Source: Struthio camelus (Eukaryota; Chordata; Aves; Struthioniformes; Struthionidae). From it: 64,000 nucleotides of DNA. The stretch spans positions 84,504,641-84,568,640 of the forward strand of contig NC_090946.1 in the NCBI RefSeq assembly GCF_040807025.1. Reading direction: 5' to 3'. Made by a program: the position numbers and the translations under genes. Shown piece after piece: positions 14,161 through 28,571 of the stretch. Position 1 is the first letter of the stretch. Each line of letters begins with the position of its first letter. The notes below the pieces were generated by a model that did not search any database, was not told the DNA's origin, and saw nothing but the letters and a program-made list of their open reading frames with translations.

Positions 14161-14704
14161 TTTTGATCTATCGGCAGCTTTGTTTGATTTGGCTTAGCCG
14201 AGCAGCAATTTTTCTAATTGAACAGGCGGTCTATGGCTAATTTGTTTTCCTTTGTTTAGATTAGTGTGGTGCCGCTACGGTTTTACAGCTCTAAAATAGT
14301 GATGTAGTGTAGAGAAATACAGGGCTGGTACAACAGCAGAGGCTGTGGGAAGAGGAGAGGCAGGTGCCACATTGGGGAGCGCAGGCAGTGGTTGGAGACA
14401 GGCATGGGCTGGTGCTGAGACCCCACAGCAATCGACAGCTCATTCATGGTCAGTTAAAGACATGCAGGCCTGATGCTGGACAAAACTGGTCTTAGGGGCA
14501 ACAGACAACAAAGAAACGGTATCTAATGTACATGAAGGGCTCAGTATATAATAAATTTAGATGTACCATGGAGCTGCAGGCTAATGAACAAAGAGCAAGG
14601 TGTAGAAGTGTGTTAGAAAAAACCTCAAGTGGCTCCCAGGGCAAGGAAGGGAGACCATCAGCACGCATGTCGCCCTCCGCCTGGCAAAGCCTCTGGATGC
14701 TGCG

Positions 14705-15612
14705 AATCACAGAATCACAGAATGGTTGAGGTTGGAAGGGACCTCTGGAGATTGTCTAGTCCAACCTCCCTGCTCAAGCAGGATCCTCTAGAGCACATTG
14801 CCCAGGATCACATCCAGACGGGTTTTGAATATCTCCAGCGAAGGAGACTCCACAAGCTCTCCGGGCAACCTGTTCCAGTGCTCAGGCACCCTCACAGGAA
14901 AGAACTTTTTCTTCATGTTCAGATGGAACTTCCTGTGTCTCAGTTTCTGCCCGTTGCCTCTTGTCCTGTCACTGGGCACCACGGAGAAGAGACTGGCCTC
15001 ATCCTCTTGACACCCTCCCTTCAGATACTTGTAAATGCTGATGAGACCACCTCTCAGTCTTCTCTTCTCCAGGCTAAACAGGCCCAGCTCTCTCAGCCTT
15101 TCCTCACAGGAGAGATGCTCCAGTCCCCTCATCATCTTTGTAGCCCTCCGCTGGACTCTCTCCAGCAGTGCCATGTTGCTCTTGTACTGGGGAGCCCAGA
15201 ACTGGACACAGGACTCCAGGTGAGGCCTCCCCACGGCTGAGGAGAGGGGCAGGATCACCTCCCTCGTCCTGCTGGCAACGCTCTGCCTAATGCACCCCAG
15301 GAGACCTTTGGCCTTCTTGGCCACAAGGGCACACTGCTGGCTCGTGGTTAACTTGTTGTCCACCAGCACTCCCAGGTCCTTCTCGGCAGAGCTGCTTTCC
15401 AGCAGCTCAGCCCCCAGCCTGTCCTGGTGCATGGGGTTATTCCTGCCTAGGTGCAGGACCTTGCACGTGCCTTTGTTGAACTGCAGGAGGTTCCTCTCCG
15501 CCCAACTCTCCAGCCTGTCCAGGTCCCTCTGAATGGCAGCACAGTCTTCTGGTGTGTCAGCCACTCCTCCCAGTTTAGTGTCATCAGCAAACTTGCTGAG
15601 AGTGCAACTCAC
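14705..15612 (-). mobile_element. CR1 LINE with C-terminal reverse transcriptase ORF
   Basis: Minus-strand element, 5'-truncated, about 0.9 kb. The CR1 terminal octamer repeat is at the 14,705 end. Reading leftwards from about 15,612 the frame is open and begins [14 protein letters not shown], so it contains the FADD form of the reverse transcriptase catalytic box. It continues through conserved CR1 ORF2 landmarks ([49 protein letters not shown]) to the C-terminal EHWNRLP and [10 protein letters not shown]. The frame is intact to its stop at about 14,788, so the insertion is relatively young. The palm upstream of FADD is missing, so it cannot be active. An open extension beyond 15,612 is flanking DNA, not CR1. 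Confidence 0.96.
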
Positions 15613-16450
15613 TGTAACACCCACCACCACTGCCAGCATGAAACCATCAACCTCAGGGCCCTGAGGAGCAAGGCAAAGGGGAGAACAACACCAGCCAAAG
15701 GGGTAGAAATGAAGTGTGTGTGTAACAACTTTAATTGTATTATTAAAACATTTTCTGCACAGACTTTCTGCATATTCTTTCTCTTTCTGTAGTAATTCAA
15801 TCTGGACTCGTAACAATCCTTGGATTAGACTGCTAGGATTAGATTGTTAATACTTCAATTATATTAACAAGAAATTCTTGGCCTTATATACAGGGTATGT
15901 ATCCTCTTTGTCCACAAACAAGATTTTGAGTGTAACACAGCACAGACACCATCTCCTCACTCCAGCCCTGGAAGAGGCCCTGAGCTCCTCTGCAGCCCGA
16001 GGTTTGGAGGCAATGTCCTCCTGCTGTAGCACTGTACCCAGGTCTCCACTGTGCCGCGTGCTCCAGCCAGCTGTGGGGACCATGCCCTTCGGCACCTCAG
16101 GGGTCAGCCCCACACCGTTGGTAGCAGCATTTCTCACCCCTCTGTGCAAAAGCTGCTCCCTGGCTGGCAGTGATGCAGGGCTCCCCTGCGCTCGCTGGCA
16201 GGTGCTCAGTGCTCCCTGCCCAGGAGCTGGCTACCAGCAGCACCTGCGCCTGGGGGGCCTGGGGGCTCCCAGTAGTGCAGCCCCCTTCCTGGGGCAGCAG
16301 AACAGGGTCTGGGGGCCACTCAGGGCACTTGCTGCCTGGGGCAGGCTGCCCCCTCCTGCTGTCCCCTCATGCTGTCCCCTCGCCCCAGCTGCCAGCCCGC
16401 CCCAGGCCACCTGACTGAGACCTCCAGGGCTCGGCTCGCCAAGTGCATCC
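15613..16450. other. flank and GC-rich segment, no gene assigned
   Basis: About 15,950-16,440 is GC-rich but only moderately CpG-rich. It supports a 178-codon plus-strand frame (15,878-16,414) and a 96-codon antisense frame. Neither shows a recognisable domain and codon use looks compositional. It may be an older GC-rich repeat or a decayed exon; I cannot decide. Confidence 0.35.
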
Positions 16451-19400
16451 CACTGCCTGCTGTCGTTGTTGTCATTTCAAAGGCACACAAAGGATAGAAT
16501 TCATAATAAATTTCAGATAAAAATAAATTACATTTGCTGAGCAGTAACACAGAGATTCAAATGGTGCTGTATTTTCAACGTTATTGAGGTAAATATGAAA
16601 CAGCTTGAAAAGCCAAAAGATTTTCAAAGATTCAAAGATTTGAAGGCTTTCATGAAAATTTCTTTATTTCTTAGACCTACCTTAAGCTTCATAAACAAGC
16701 TTCAAACATTGTTTAACTGCCAACAGGAAACCAAGAGAGAGACATGGTAGTTCCTCCCAAGGCAGGAACTATCCTTTCCAGAGATGTCTCAAACAGTCCT
16801 CAGAATCAAAAACTCATTTCTTCTCACTTAGCTTGCTCTTTGCTCCCTTTTTAAAATAATCTGTTTTCCTAATTGAGTGTTTCTAATTAAGTCTTAAACC
16901 TTATTTTATCTTAGTACTTTTATTCTCAAACGTGATAGCATGCTGCAGGTGGACAAAAGGAAGTTATTTATCAAATATTACATTTGAAACATTGATAAAA
17001 TCACAGAATAAATGAGTAAATACGTGTGTAAATTATTTGGCCAGATGTCTCAGGTGGGTGAAAAACAGAAGAGCTTACTCATTGACTTTTTAAGAAATAC
17101 ATCTTAAATAACAAATTTTCAAAGTATTTTTTAACTAGCTCTGCCACTAATCCTTGTTACTATGCTGGTTTTGACATAAAAAAAGATAAAAGTAACACTT
17201 TTCAAAGATATGAGCATAGTTTGAAAACATGACATGGTGATAGTCGGTAAGAATGTTTTCCAGTAAGCAGAATGATGGCCTAGATTTATTCTCATAACAG
17301 TAAAATTGATCCGATCTTGACTACCCTGAAATAGGTGAAAATTTTCCACTGACTTCAGTAGGTCCTGATTTCATTTTTTTTCCTTTACTTCTTACTGTCT
17401 TGATCCACAGTAAGGCAAAAGACATTTTTCTCTTAAAGCTTGTACAGAAGACCACAGTACTCAAAGACCAGTTACAGAGTGACTTTTATTAGGTTAATGA
17501 AACATTGCAGCACCCAATTTTTTCATTTAAATGTGAGATTTTCAAGCTATCTTGAGTGAAAGAATAGAAAAGTCATTATTTAGCTTGGAAAAGCTCATTA
17601 ATCTGTAACTCTAAGCTGAACTACATGTGATTTAATGAAGTTATGTGTGTGTTGTATTGGAAATTCTCCCTGGGCAGTATAAATACATGGTTGAAGAAAA
17701 AGCTTTCATCTAGTTCTCTCTGAAGATCACTACAGAAGGTATACTGTGAGCAAGTCCAAGAATACTATTACATCTTATTTTCCTTAAGTCTGATGAAACT
17801 GATTTGATGGTTAACATACCAGCTGAGGCTTTATAACATGCATCATTACTGCAGAGTGATGGAAAGACAGCTCTGGACAGAAGGACCACCCACAACTGTA
17901 ATAACTGGAATTACAGATTGCACACACAGAACAGAGCCCAGTTAGGTGAAGCAGTTATTTCCCACAGCTATAATTCTTGGAAATGGCTTGCAGACCCAGT
18001 ACACAGAGGAAACAAAATATTACTGACAACTCCTGAACATACTAAGGCAATAGGAGATTACCAATACAATATCCATAGCAGCAGAGAATAAAAAATCATC
18101 ACTACCCATTCTATATTATGGAGAAAGCAAGCATTTAAAATTACAAAAAGTATTTCAGGAGGTAATTTTTCATAGAGGAAGACTCATAACAGCCGACTTT
18201 TGCTCATTGACAAAGAGCAAGAGGACGAGGATACATCACAGACATACATGCTGTATGCATACATTGCAGCTTGGTATGTCCTGTATCGCCACTCTGCAGA
18301 AAGTCTTCCACTGCACAGCAAGGCTGAATGCCTTTTTGCACAGCTACTAGCTGAATCAGATGGCCCTTTCCAAATGAGAGGAGATGGCATTACCTCAGGG
18401 AACAAAAAAGCACTCTCCTGTGGGAGAACTTCCTGCATTTCAGGATGAGATCAGACACTGAGTGAGGGAGAAACACATAAAAAAAAGCTCCTGCAGGGAG
18501 ATGGTACCCAGGAAACAAGTACAGTCAGGCCCTAGGGTGGACAAGAAAAGTTCTTCTAGGGCCACAGAGGGACTGTCCTGAGTTTGTTGCAGGACAGAGC
18601 CCCCCGGGGAGATCTTGGAGTGACAGAAGGAATGAATAAGAGGGCTTGCCTTGAAAGGACACAGTGAGCAGGGAGGGAGAACGGGTTGTTCTGTTTAAGA
18701 ATTTTTTATAGGTTCTATTCAGGAAAAATCTGGCTTTGGAAACACTAGCTATTTATATACTGTCAGAGGAAGGGCGTGAATTGTGCCACAAAACCTACTG
18801 ACCTATTTGATCTTTTATTGTACTGTATTTTGTGTTCCCTTATTTTCAGGGTGCTTACAGAATTTACAAAACTCTTGTTTTAACCTAAAAAGGCACCTGG
18901 TGACAAAATCTGGCCTCAGGATTTACTGCTTAACATTACAGCTGGCAACATCTACAGCTCCAAGCAGAACAACCTTGTAATGAGATAATGACAAATAGGG
19001 ATCTGAGGTCCTTCTCCAGAAACCTAAGTGCTATTAGCACACCTTTAATATTTTTTCCACAAGGACCTAAGGTAATGTTTTTAAAAATGTGTACAACTTA
19101 TAATAATCAAAGTATGGTTCATGCCCTATTAGTATCACAGTTCAGTTGCCATACCTACGAAAAATTTGTTTTTACATGTTTCATTTTTACATTTTTAACA
19201 GTTGTAGTCTCTGAAAAAAGTATTTTTTTGTAGTGGAGATAATTCAGAATAGATATGAAATTCTTCCAGCATTAAAAAAATAAATGCTGGATCACAAATA
19301 TCCTTTTATGTATAACATCAGAACCCAGTGCTTGCTCCACCTTGCTTTTGTATCAACCCTTTTATCAGTATAAAAATTTTCTTGTTACTTTCTTTATGGC

Positions 19401-21484
19401 ATTTGCCTTCTTGCTGTGAACGTTGCTTTTTCTTTGTTATTTCTCTGTTTTCGCTTCTTTTTCCTGTCTTTGGCGCCTGTTCTGAAACTTTCACTTTACT
19501 AGCCCTCTCAAGATACTAGGTACATATGCTTTTCAGTAACTGTTTTTCCCCAGGAACTGAAGTGAAGCTCACTTGTTCTGTATTTCCTTAGTTCTTTATT
19601 TCATCCCTTTAAAGTGGCACAAAGTTAGTTACAGAAAAAAAGTCAGAGTAAAAAGCCATCGAATTTCATGTCAGTCCATTCTCAAACTGTGATCAAGGCC
19701 AAGCCTTGCTTTCACTGAAGACAGTGCATCAGAGCTCTGAGGCTGTTAGTAGGCTCTGATGGCACTGACTGACCTCACCTGGGACCTCACCTGCACCCTC
19801 TGCCTGTGGCCCAGAAGCCCCATTTCAGCTCAGCCCTGGGCACCCAGACCTGTCTGAGGTACGCTGTGAGTGCTGTGTCCCCAGCCCTGTCTCTGACCCT
19901 GCCTCCTGGATCATCTCTGGACCCATGTCGTACCTTCATCTCCAGCCCTGTCTCCAGCCCCATCTCCTGTTCCTGGCTGGACTCTTCAAACGGACCCCAG
20001 ACGTGGCTTATTGTTTGCTGTGTCTGAGGCTGTCAATGGACCCTGTCACCAGCGCCCAGCTCTGCCCGCCATGGGGACAGTGCTCGGGTCAATAGGGGAC
20101 TGCCTGCGCCAGGGTCACCCAGGCTACTGCCTGTGCATGGGGCAACTTCGCTCTCCCTGCTCCCTGGCAGTGGGCACCCTGCTGCCATAGACAGTGCAGA
20201 CACTGGGTAACAAAAGGTGGTTCTAGGTAAGGTCAGGTTTCTTTCCCAAACCCTGTCTCCTGACCACAGCCAGCAGCAGGACAGCCTTCCCACCAGCAGG
20301 GACCAGAGGCTGCCATCCCCCTCCTGATGGACTCAGCAGTGTCCTTGCAACCTGCCAGTTTCCTGGAGAGAGCAGGAAGTATTGCTGCACCTGCTACTGC
20401 TTTCCTGCAACCTGCATTTTGGCTAGCATTTGCTGGTGTTCTCACGCCCTGCATCTCACTCACCTCCTTTGCCACCACTCTGCAGCAAGATCCTAAAGCA
20501 AACTTGCTGTTTTCTGACTGAAAAAGGAGAAAGGAAGCAGTGCTGCCTGGCTACGAGGACATCTCATCAGGCATGCACACTTGTGTAAATGAGTGCCCTG
20601 GAAACAGACAATGACAAGGTGATCCCAAGTCCAGCTCCCCAGCCCTTGGACCCAGGCCTGGGCCCTGGGCCTCTTTTACCTAGCCACCAGTTCTATCCCG
20701 GGGTCTTCCCAGGTGTAACATAAAAGTGGCTTCTTCAGGCAGCACAGTGCTTGAAGGGTTGCTATTTTATCAGCATTTAACAATAATAATAATTTATTGT
20801 TAGGAACGATCAGATTAACTTTGTAGGAAGGCCTGCTCCACTCATTTCCCAGCTATTTCATTCCACTAAGTCCTGTACTGATTTTCAGCATGCCACTATT
20901 TCCCTGATTGAAACAATCACTTTTGTAATTAGACCAACTGGTCACTTAAACCGTGCAGAACGGCTAAGCTGGCAGGGTACCACAATGTTTTTAGCAAATA
21001 AGTATGCTGATGCGTTGTCTGCCTTCCAGTCTTTACACAATGTTCTTACACTTTGAAAATGGAATGGATGCCCCCATTCGGATGCAGATCTTGGGGTGGG
21101 GAGGGAACTGGTTGTACAGAGCGTTTTGGCATGAAGCTGCTTTTTCATTGTTGATTTGCTTCCATAGCCATAGCTAACAACATATGGTAGATACACAACC
21201 ACGCAGTGTATAAAAACCTCTCAGGCGGGAAGAAGGATAAGAATTGTTACACTTACAACAGGAATGCACCCCACATGCAGCTAGGAGATTAGTGCTGCAC
21301 TTAATGTCAGCAGTAAAACAAACTGATAGGATTGTTAGTTTTCCCAGATGTGCACTGTAATTTGCAATTTAATTTTAAAGCCACAATACTGCCTCCTTTG
21401 GGAGCAATACAATGTGCTAGAATTTGTCTATTACATTTTTTTGTAAATTCAAAGCAAAGTGACATGCACCTTTTCACACTACTG

Positions 21485-21510
21485 TGTGGGTGGGTGGGTG
21501 GGTGGATGGG
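21485..21510. repeat. (GGGT)n microsatellite
   Basis: Consecutive GTGG/GGTG units form a G-triplet-rich tract that could adopt a G-quadruplex on the plus strand. Confidence 0.9.
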
Positions 21511-24500
21511 TGCAGGGTGTGTGTATGATAAGGTAATTTGCAGAAAACTCTAGCTTCTGACGACTTAATCGCTCCACAGCTTTATTTCGCTATATCCCTG
21601 CCCTGCAAAAAAACACTGGGTAAACATGTATGGTAAATGGGATAGCTGAATCCCTAACTGGCCTCCCTATACACAATCCCCTCTTAATTCAGTTAATTTT
21701 AGATGGATGAAAAGAGCCTGGATCCAAGGTACGCCACACTGAAAGTCAGTCAGATAGAAGGATGCTCTATAGCATCAAAACGGGTAGGATCATGCAGCTG
21801 AGAGAGAGTGCAGGAGCTGGGAGAGTTTAGGAGTTTAGGAGATTAAGATTTTAAAACAAATGCTGCCCTGCATTTGCTCTCCACTTACCACTCATCATGC
21901 TGTTTCAACAACCTTGCTGTTTCAACACTACATCATACTCTACTGTCCTTGATTTTTCTTCTCCTTTAGCTCCCACTATTCACAAGCTTCTAGTTTTTCT
22001 CCCACCACTCCTTCCAATACATCAGCTTTCCTTTCACCTGGAGACTGACCCCCTTTGTCTCTGAGGTTTTCATTCCAATTCCTCTTCCTTGCATGGTAGG
22101 TGAGGCTTGCTTCAGGACTGTGAAGACAATGCAATATGTATATTCTTTCATATGGAGTACAGTAGGAACTTGCTGCAAGCGTAAAGCAAACAGCTGACTC
22201 AGGTATCGACAGTTTTCATTTTGATACCTGTGCTAGAGAACCATGGACATGGGAGGAGGAGAATGGTGCAAGGCAGCTACATGATTAAAAAGCAGAAGGC
22301 TTGTTTTAGCTTGGCTTGTTCTGCAAAACCTAGAGAATTGTAGAGCTCCCACCCCTCCTGTCTTTCAGCTCAAAAACTCCATGTAAGGGAACAGGGGCTC
22401 CAGCTTCTGCACTGAACTTTGTGGCAGGGTGCTGGGCTATGAACTGTGTTACTCGACAGAGAAGTGTCGCAGCACTGGGCAGACCAGGAGAGGTGCTTCC
22501 AAAGGATTACAGCACCAGCCTCAGCAGCGGCTGGAAATTTGTTTTTCTTTTGTGCTGAACTATGGGCCCATTGCCAATCTTCCTCTAATTCAGGTGCTGT
22601 TATATAGAAATGTAAACATCAGCATTTGTTTGGTGGGTTTTTTTTTTTTTTTTTGGCAGCGTCTGCTGGAGCTTGCTATGTCCTCCCTTTGGGAGGAAAA
22701 GAGGCTGGTGTGGGCATAGCACAGCTGATCCAGAAGTCAGAGCTCCCCATTACTGCTGCAGAGACTCTTGACAGTATCCAGAAAGGTTTAACCCCCTTAC
22801 ATACACCACGTCAGAGCCCCTGCATAAAGCGTCAGACAACAGAAGCTTGTTCTTCCTAATGTTCGCTCCTCTGTGGGCCAGCTGCTAGACTGTTGTCCTG
22901 TTAGGCTTCAGACTGTGCTACTGACTAATCAGTGATCCCCAGAGAACAGTGTCTTCCCTTTAACTTCCTAATCAAGATGCTGTGAAACAGTTTACAGAGG
23001 AAAAAACACCTTTTCTTCACGCTGCCAGAGTATTCCCTGCCCAACTGCACTGAAGTATTATTAGCTGAGTTCCCTCAACCACAGCTAACTGACGTGGGAC
23101 TCAGTTTTGATTCAAGTTTTTTGAATAAACATCTCTCTATCCCACAAACCAAATCCAATCCTGTGAATGATTAGAGAGTTTTAAAAATATCTCATTCAAC
23201 TCTTTGCATGTAATGTATTCTCAGATTTAATTTTACTAAACATCTATGTGAATATTTCTTGAAGACTTTTGTTTCCTATGAAAGACTTTGGTATTCGCCT
23301 ATTAACTGGGTACCCTGCACTCTTGAATCGTCTTCTGCAATATCTGAAGGGTGTTTTTTATTTTTAAGCATGGGACCATTTAACATTTTTTATAACTCAG
23401 CATATTCTACCAATAGTTGCTAAGAAAGTTAATTGTTATCACTTCTCATTTGTGATCTTTGACCAGCAGGTCCAATTTGTCATCTCCTCCCTCAGCATCT
23501 GAGAAATTAAGTGGGGTCAATGGGGCTCACCTGACAGTTATTCAGCACCCAGCAGCAATTGCCCATGACCTTGGCAGGAGCATCATAGCGCCTACCCGTT
23601 CTATTTATCTCAGGTTGTCATAAGATCCAGGATATGAACAACAACAACAAATCTTCCATTTTGCAGAAAATGTTTTAAAAAATGCATTGGGAAATGATTT
23701 GTCCCCTTCAGTGTAGGAAGCAGTGACCGAAAAACAGCTCTAGGACAGGAGGAAGAGTTATCAGTCACCTGATTTCTGAATCCTATAACCTCAGGAAGGT
23801 CCACTGCATAATCCTATGGCAGCTAGGCAAGGAACATATGAAAGCTGCCCATATATTACTTGTGCAAAATATCCAAAAGCAAAGCTGAAGCCACATACAG
23901 CTTTTGCGGTTCAAAGTCTGCACATAACTTCTACATACATCCTTCTATATGGATTTTTTTTCATTTGTTTACTTGGGTAGTTGCTTGTTTTTAGTGCAAG
24001 AAAGATGCAACTTGGAGAGCAAGTTCACCATTCCCATAGAAAAAGTGAGCAGCATCTGCTTGTCACAGATAGAGAGAGAACGGCAGTCCCTGGATAGTTA
24101 AAACAGGACAGAGGTGCAGAGGAAAGACTACTGATTGCTCACTGCTGGCATTACCTCTGCACCTCTCCTCACCAACCTGCCCTTTCCCTGAGTCACGGTT
24201 CATATTGCTCATACTGCTTCATTAATTCCAACCTCTAAAGACCCACAGGATTTGTCCATGCAGCACCCACTTTTCAGGTACGCTCATAAAACAGAGACTC
24301 CACAGTCCCAGCACAAGGATGCATGCAGATGTTTCATTTTCTGAAGCATATAAGTAGTCAGGTCCAAAGACAATGATGTTAGGTGGGAAGCAGTTCTGGA
24401 TGTCCCAGCAGAAACAAAGTATTGGATTTGATATGTCATGCAGCAAATAGGCACCAGAGTCCTGCAGGATGTCCTTGGTGAGCTCCCTGAACTCCTGACG

Positions 24501-27380
24501 TGACCTCCCGAGTGGCAGCAGTCCTTCCAATGCGCTGTGACATCCCACTGACCAGCTGCTCACTTGCTTCCACCTCAATCCTGTTGTGGAAACAGTTCGA
24601 CTCTAGGTTTCTGAGGAGCAGAGTCTCATGCCTGTACAACAGCTATATTAATTATTTATTTAAATGACAGTACAACAGAGTAACAGCTCGAGCTGGGTGC
24701 CTCCACAGAGGGACCCAGAACAAAAGAATTCTTAAGTAATTATACTTTTTACAGATGGGTGCTATGATTTTGCAGTCATATCATCAGCAATGTTCTTACA
24801 GTTCAGTCCCGTGGCCTGCAGGCTTCACCTACTTTAGGCACTTACGCTAAGCAAGAGTCAGACTTACACTAAGCTGAAGCTAAGTCAGCTACAATTCCCT
24901 TCTTTGATGCTCCCTCAGCAGTATTTCCCTTCACACACTCCTTTTGCCCTGCTCCAGCCTCTCTTTCACTCAGCTCCTGTTTCATGTGTTTTCTTTCCCC
25001 TCCCTCCATAACAAGGTGTTTAGGAGTGCCTTTGTGCTCTCAGGAATATTCATTTTCCTCTATGGTCAACAGATCCTCCTCATCTGTGGACTCCTGTCCT
25101 TGAAAGCAGATCCTGTGTCTGCCCAGGCACCCTAATCTACATGCAGATCCCCACCAACATCAGTTACACTGCCTCGCAGTAAAGGACAAAAGAAGTCATC
25201 ATCTTCCTCAGACCACCAGTGTGTCCTAAGAGCTAATGTCTATAGCTGAGACTCCTCTACACTTGAGCAATTTTTCTAGCTGAACCTCCTGTCTTTCATA
25301 AGGATGCATCCTGAACAGTCATGCATTAAAACATTACTAGAGAGTGGTTATTCCGTTATCAAGAGCAAACTGAACTTATTTGGAATCCGTGTAGAGTGAC
25401 TGCATTTTTAACTGATAGGTTATCTTAGCAATGAGTATGATTATCTTCAATTTTCATAGGTAGCTGCAGCCTTCTATTTCTCCTTTATAATTTTGCAATA
25501 CACTGTAAAATTTCTATAAAGTATTTCTACTAATGGCAGTAGGAGCATATTAATTTAGCGCTTTTACAGCTGACCTTTATATAATGCAATTCCAGAATGA
25601 CCAGAATGACCACATCAGTGTATTATTAGCAACTACCTCATCAACTATCCAAAGTTTCACATTTATTAGGTGTATGAGCAGATAATTGAAACTGACCAGT
25701 TTCTGCATGTAAGCACCCCTTGGGACACCAAATAAAAACTGAGCCTTTTCTGCAGATATGCATTTTTATATGGATTATTTATATTTTATTTTGAAATAAT
25801 CTACATATAATTATTCTATATTATGTTTCAAATATTCATGGACTAGTTCACACTGGAGAGGATATAATGGAAAAGCATAGTTTTCCTTTCTCTTTTTGCC
25901 TGTATAATTTAAAGAATTAGTTCAATGTTACAAAAACAGTCTTTTGCTAGCTCTAAAATTCTTAATCCAGCCATCCAGTTACGTTATTCTTCAGGACTGA
26001 ACTAGTCATTTGTCTCGTGCAGTACATCAAAATCTTCTTAAAACATTTCTCAAACCAAATATCATGCTTGAAATGGAAACTTAATAATCCCAGCTGGTAG
26101 CTGACCAATATGCCTCTTCACCAGAGAGGTGCAAGAAAAAAAAAAAAAAATCTATCATTCCACTTTTATGTTCAGAGAAGATATTATATCATCTACTATT
26201 TCGGAAGTGCACAGAATCCTCCAGATTGCCTACCCTGATTAAGTTTACTTAACTCTTTTAAAATACTTCTGTGAGTAAAATTAATAGCCTCCCAGGGCAT
26301 CTCTAATTTCCTAAGTTTATTAATTTGTGCAATCCCCTGTAATTCAATGCTGGAAACTTTTGATTTAAGATACTGCATGCTGATGACACTATTTTAGTGA
26401 AAATGACTATATTACTTAAAGTGGTTTTAAGAGTACTTTTAATTAGGGAAAAAAACAAACTTTTTAGAATCAAATTAGACTATTCATAATTTAGAAACAT
26501 CCGCTTTGGAAATAATCTGCAATTTAAGACAGTCTACAATGCTGTAATGAATGGCAAATCCACAGTATAAGCACTATTCATTTTAAAAATTGATCTCAGA
26601 GGTAAGATTTCAAGCACATAGTCTTCTTGGTGGTCCTGTATCCCTCCTACTTGCTTAATGGAGGCAGGTAATTTAGCCTTTGATTTTATGTCCCATTATT
26701 ATTGATTTGTTAGCAACCTGCACACTTAATCCATGAAGAACTCTAAGTTCTTCTATTCCTTGTAGCTATGTCTCCAGTCTCCTGTTGCTTGGCTCTTGGT
26801 AGTGTCCCTTGCTCCCTCCCCAGGATGATTCCTCATGCATGACTTTGCATCACTTCCCACTAGAGGCAGGCAGACAGGGCACTCCTGGAAGCACTGAGCA
26901 CTGATTTGCCTGCTGTATGAAGTGAGCAGCCCACTTTTTCTCTTGGTCAACAACCTGCAGAAGAGTTGTTGTGTCACAAGGACACTACAGAGTTAAGTCA
27001 TTATTCCAAAAGAATATACGGCAAACAGAAGAGTCCTTTGTGGTTTATGCAGCTAAAGAATCAATGATCAAAATCCTGAGCTATGCCTAAGCTGAGATGC
27101 ATTCTAGGAGGAGCGTCAGAGCCTGGCTTACAATCACACAGATAAACACTATCCCATCTTCTCTCCAAAGCAGGATAGCTTCATCTGTACTGCTTGCTGG
27201 GAATAATCCCTGGTCTACACCGTCTCCCTTACAACCATGTCCAAGCATTATCCGAGGCAGCGCATGGTATGAGCCAAAACCATGCCAAGAGCAAGCTAGC
27301 AAATACCCAGTACTCAAGCCATTCTCTGCTGCTGTTTAGATTGTTGGCTCACAGGTTGCCTTACAGAATCCGGGGCGGAT

Positions 27381-27396
27381 GGGGGGGGGGGGGGGG
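27381..27396. repeat. poly(G) run, 16 nt
   Basis: Sixteen consecutive G, followed about 15 bases later by a T-rich run. It is a simple repeat with G-quadruplex potential, and its length may be a sequencing or assembly uncertainty. Confidence 0.9.
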
Positions 27397-28571
27397 TCCT
27401 GTTTGGGGTTTTTTTTTTGTTTGTTCTTTGTATAAGACAGTCCTCTCTGTGCTGAAAGACTATTTACCTTCTCAAGGGAAATCAAAGGGAAAGAAATAGG
27501 CATCTATTCCAGTAGCAGCCAGACTGCACTCATCAGTGGAAGAAGCTCTCCAAAGCCAAGAACCCATCAGCAAAACTTCCATAGATAAGAGACCCGGCTG
27601 GAAGCGTCAGAGAAACTGAGCAGCTCAAAAACTCTTGTGCTTTAGGTTTTTGTGTTTACAAAAAGAATTAAAGACTGGGATATTCCTGGGAAAGCATGAT
27701 CTAAAAGCTTACTACAATGCATAACTACAAAAAGCAGCGCTCAGCACAGTTGTTACTATGCTTAAAGGTTAAACTGCTGTCATCTCTCTATATACATTAC
27801 AATCTGTGTCAGCAAAGCTGCATGTCAAGAAACATGCAAAGGTAGCTATTAAAAATACTGGAAAAGCTCCAAAGCTAAACAAATGCATAGTCTCAGTTTT
27901 TAGTGAATCGGGATGACGATGATGTTCAGCATGGGGATATAGGCAGGAAGGATAATAAGAACGACATTTTGGAAATTGCAATGACCAGTCAAAGGGGATA
28001 CTTACAAGTCACATCCCAGAATTTAGTTCTTTTAAACAGAGAAATTTAATTATCTTAGATAAACCAACACCTGCATTTCAGCCTGTCTCATCTAAAGTGA
28101 ACAATTGTTTTTAAGCAGCCATCCATTATGAATCCAATTAATAATATTGTTTCCACAAAAGTAATATAACACAAAATTGCCTTTTAAAAATTCACAATAA
28201 GAGAACATGATGCCCTAGGGGAAATTTTTATTGTTTAAAATAACCTATGTGTTAAGTTGATATTCCAGTTTATTATATGAGAGAAATGTGTTGAATTTGT
28301 TTAAAAGCAACAACAATAACCATATGGCATAATGAACAAAAGGCTGAACTACTTGAGCAGTGTATAAAATACCTTTACCGTGCAAAAGATAAATAACCAT
28401 CCACAGAGCAGCAAAACTATCTTCTAAAATGCTATAGCAACATAAAGTTTAAGAGATACGTTTTCATCTCCTTTTCTACTGGCTAAACTGAAAACCTTTG
28501 AGGGCCTGTGCAATGACTGAAGCGCTAATGCTAACCCACTAAAGACACCCACTGTGGTTGTATCACTTATG

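Larger units (their letters stand above)
16451..28571. other. noncoding DNA with simple repeats
   Basis: AT-rich DNA with only short overlapping open frames. Visible items are a GC-richer, loosely repetitive stretch of the CCAGCCCTGTCTCC type (about 19,760-20,060), a GGGT tract (21,485-21,510) and a G16 run (27,381-27,396). A frame-broken minus-strand open segment at 24,222-24,639 has no recognisable family. No reliable exon seen. Confidence 0.5.

Noticed and set aside
24222-24639. Two overlapping minus-strand open frames that together resemble a frame-shifted coding segment
   Set aside because: I could not match any family or find flanking splice or retroposition signals, so a pseudogene call is not supported.
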